A program made the position numbers and the translations under genes. Shown here one piece after another: positions 29,906-30,159 of a DNA stretch of 30,159 nucleotides (positions are counted from its first letter, which is position 1; each line of letters begins with the position of its first letter). Location of the stretch: the NCBI GenBank assembly GCA_035271065.1, contig DATESB010000099.1, positions 1 to 30,159 on the forward strand, read 5' to 3'. Below the pieces are notes generated by a model. The model saw nothing but the letters and a program-made list of their open reading frames with translations, did no database searches and was not told the origin of the DNA. This DNA is from JAAYYM01 sp035271065 (GTDB taxonomy: Bacteria > Bacillota > Clostridia > Lachnospirales > Lachnospiraceae).

Positions 29906-30159
29906 GCTTGTCTTTGATTTTGGGTAATTAGGGGTGCCGGTGAGGTGGTAATTACCCAATTATCCGAGCGGCTGGAAGTATATGTATGTTTTTAACTTGC
30001 TCGTCTTTGATTTTGGGCAATTAGAGGTGTCTGAAGACAGGTAATTACCCAATTACCTGAATGCCTGGAAACATATGTATGTTTTCAACTTGCTTGCCTT
30101 TATTTTGGGTAATTTGGGTGTCAGTAAACTGATAATTACCCAATCTACCAACAAAAGAA
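29902..30159. repeat. 93-bp tandem repeats with paired hairpins, no gene
   Basis: Units begin with ACTTGC at 29902, 29995 and 30088, an exact 93-bp period; units 1 and 2 match at about 74 of 93 positions and the third is shorter and diverges near 30144. Each unit has outer arms TTGGGTAATTA and TAATTACCCAA (29920-29930/29949-29959; 30013-30023/30042-30052; 30104-30113/30132-30141), an inner stem whose bases differ between units (TGTC/GACA in unit 2, TCAG/CTGA in unit 3), and, in units 1 and 2, a second small hairpin around TATGTATG. The stretch 29801-30159 has no open reading frame I can support. The array may continue past the window. Confidence 0.85.

Noticed and set aside
29902..30159. CRISPR array
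   Set aside because: The repeat unit is 93 bp with no short constant repeat and variable spacer; the differences are scattered and no cas genes are seen.

Overview
The window reads as chromosomal DNA of a low-GC, Gram-positive, anaerobe-type Firmicute, most likely a member of the Lachnospiraceae (Clostridia). This is inferred from the A/T-rich composition, strong AGGAGG-type ribosome sites, sigma-A promoters, a T-box ahead of thrS, an infC-rpmI-rplT operon with a leader attenuator and an AUU start, tandem DUF1540 proteins, and large GGDEF and HD-GYP proteins. Almost everything is housekeeping or chromosomally stable. I see no phage, insertion sequence or CRISPR array.

Layout. 1-4224: the 3' part of a coiled-coil membrane protein, then a polar amino-acid ABC importer (lipoprotein, permease, ATPase) followed by a DUF362 protein. 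4227-4297: tRNA-Gly(CCC), tail to tail with a c-di-GMP-binding PilZ gene. 4830-9418: purine genes purC-purB, a LysR regulator overlapping purB by 4 bp, and purA behind its own promoter and a leader hairpin. 9428-11367: a HAD phosphatase and a UDP-glucose dehydrogenase. 11415-13903 (minus): a LacI-like sensor fused to a GGDEF diguanylate cyclase, plus a 70-aa membrane protein. 14057-17216: a SEC-C protein, a threonine T-box, a 91-aa membrane protein and thrS. 17334-19761: a DUF1540 protein, thymidine kinase, and three small membrane proteins (TM2, DUF4190, DUF2752). 19838-21287: a PadR regulator and HAAS-domain membrane protein behind a promoter covered by repeated palindromic half-sites. 21320-22707: the infC operon, in which rplT carries an apparent one-base deletion. 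22839-24650: a membrane HD-GYP/GGDEF protein. 24678-28016: a MoxR-DUF58-membrane protein operon. 28178-28962: a 58-aa protein coupled to a GNAT-like protein. 29006-29800 (minus): tRNA-Pro(AGG) and an Sfp-type phosphopantetheinyl transferase. 29902-30159: a gene-free array of 93-bp repeats built of hairpins.

Themes. Three c-di-GMP genes (PilZ receptor, LacI-GGDEF, HD-GYP/GGDEF) lie in one 20-kb stretch. RNA-level control is frequent: the thrS T-box, the infC attenuator, a hairpin between promoter and purA, and hairpins in both tRNA leaders.

The most unusual signals are the 93-bp repeat array at the right edge, whose inner stems change sequence but keep pairing; the 58-aa/GNAT two-gene unit, which is organised like a toxin-antitoxin module; the PadR operator array; and the frameshifted rplT. 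All calls come from reading sequence and translations; no database search was run.
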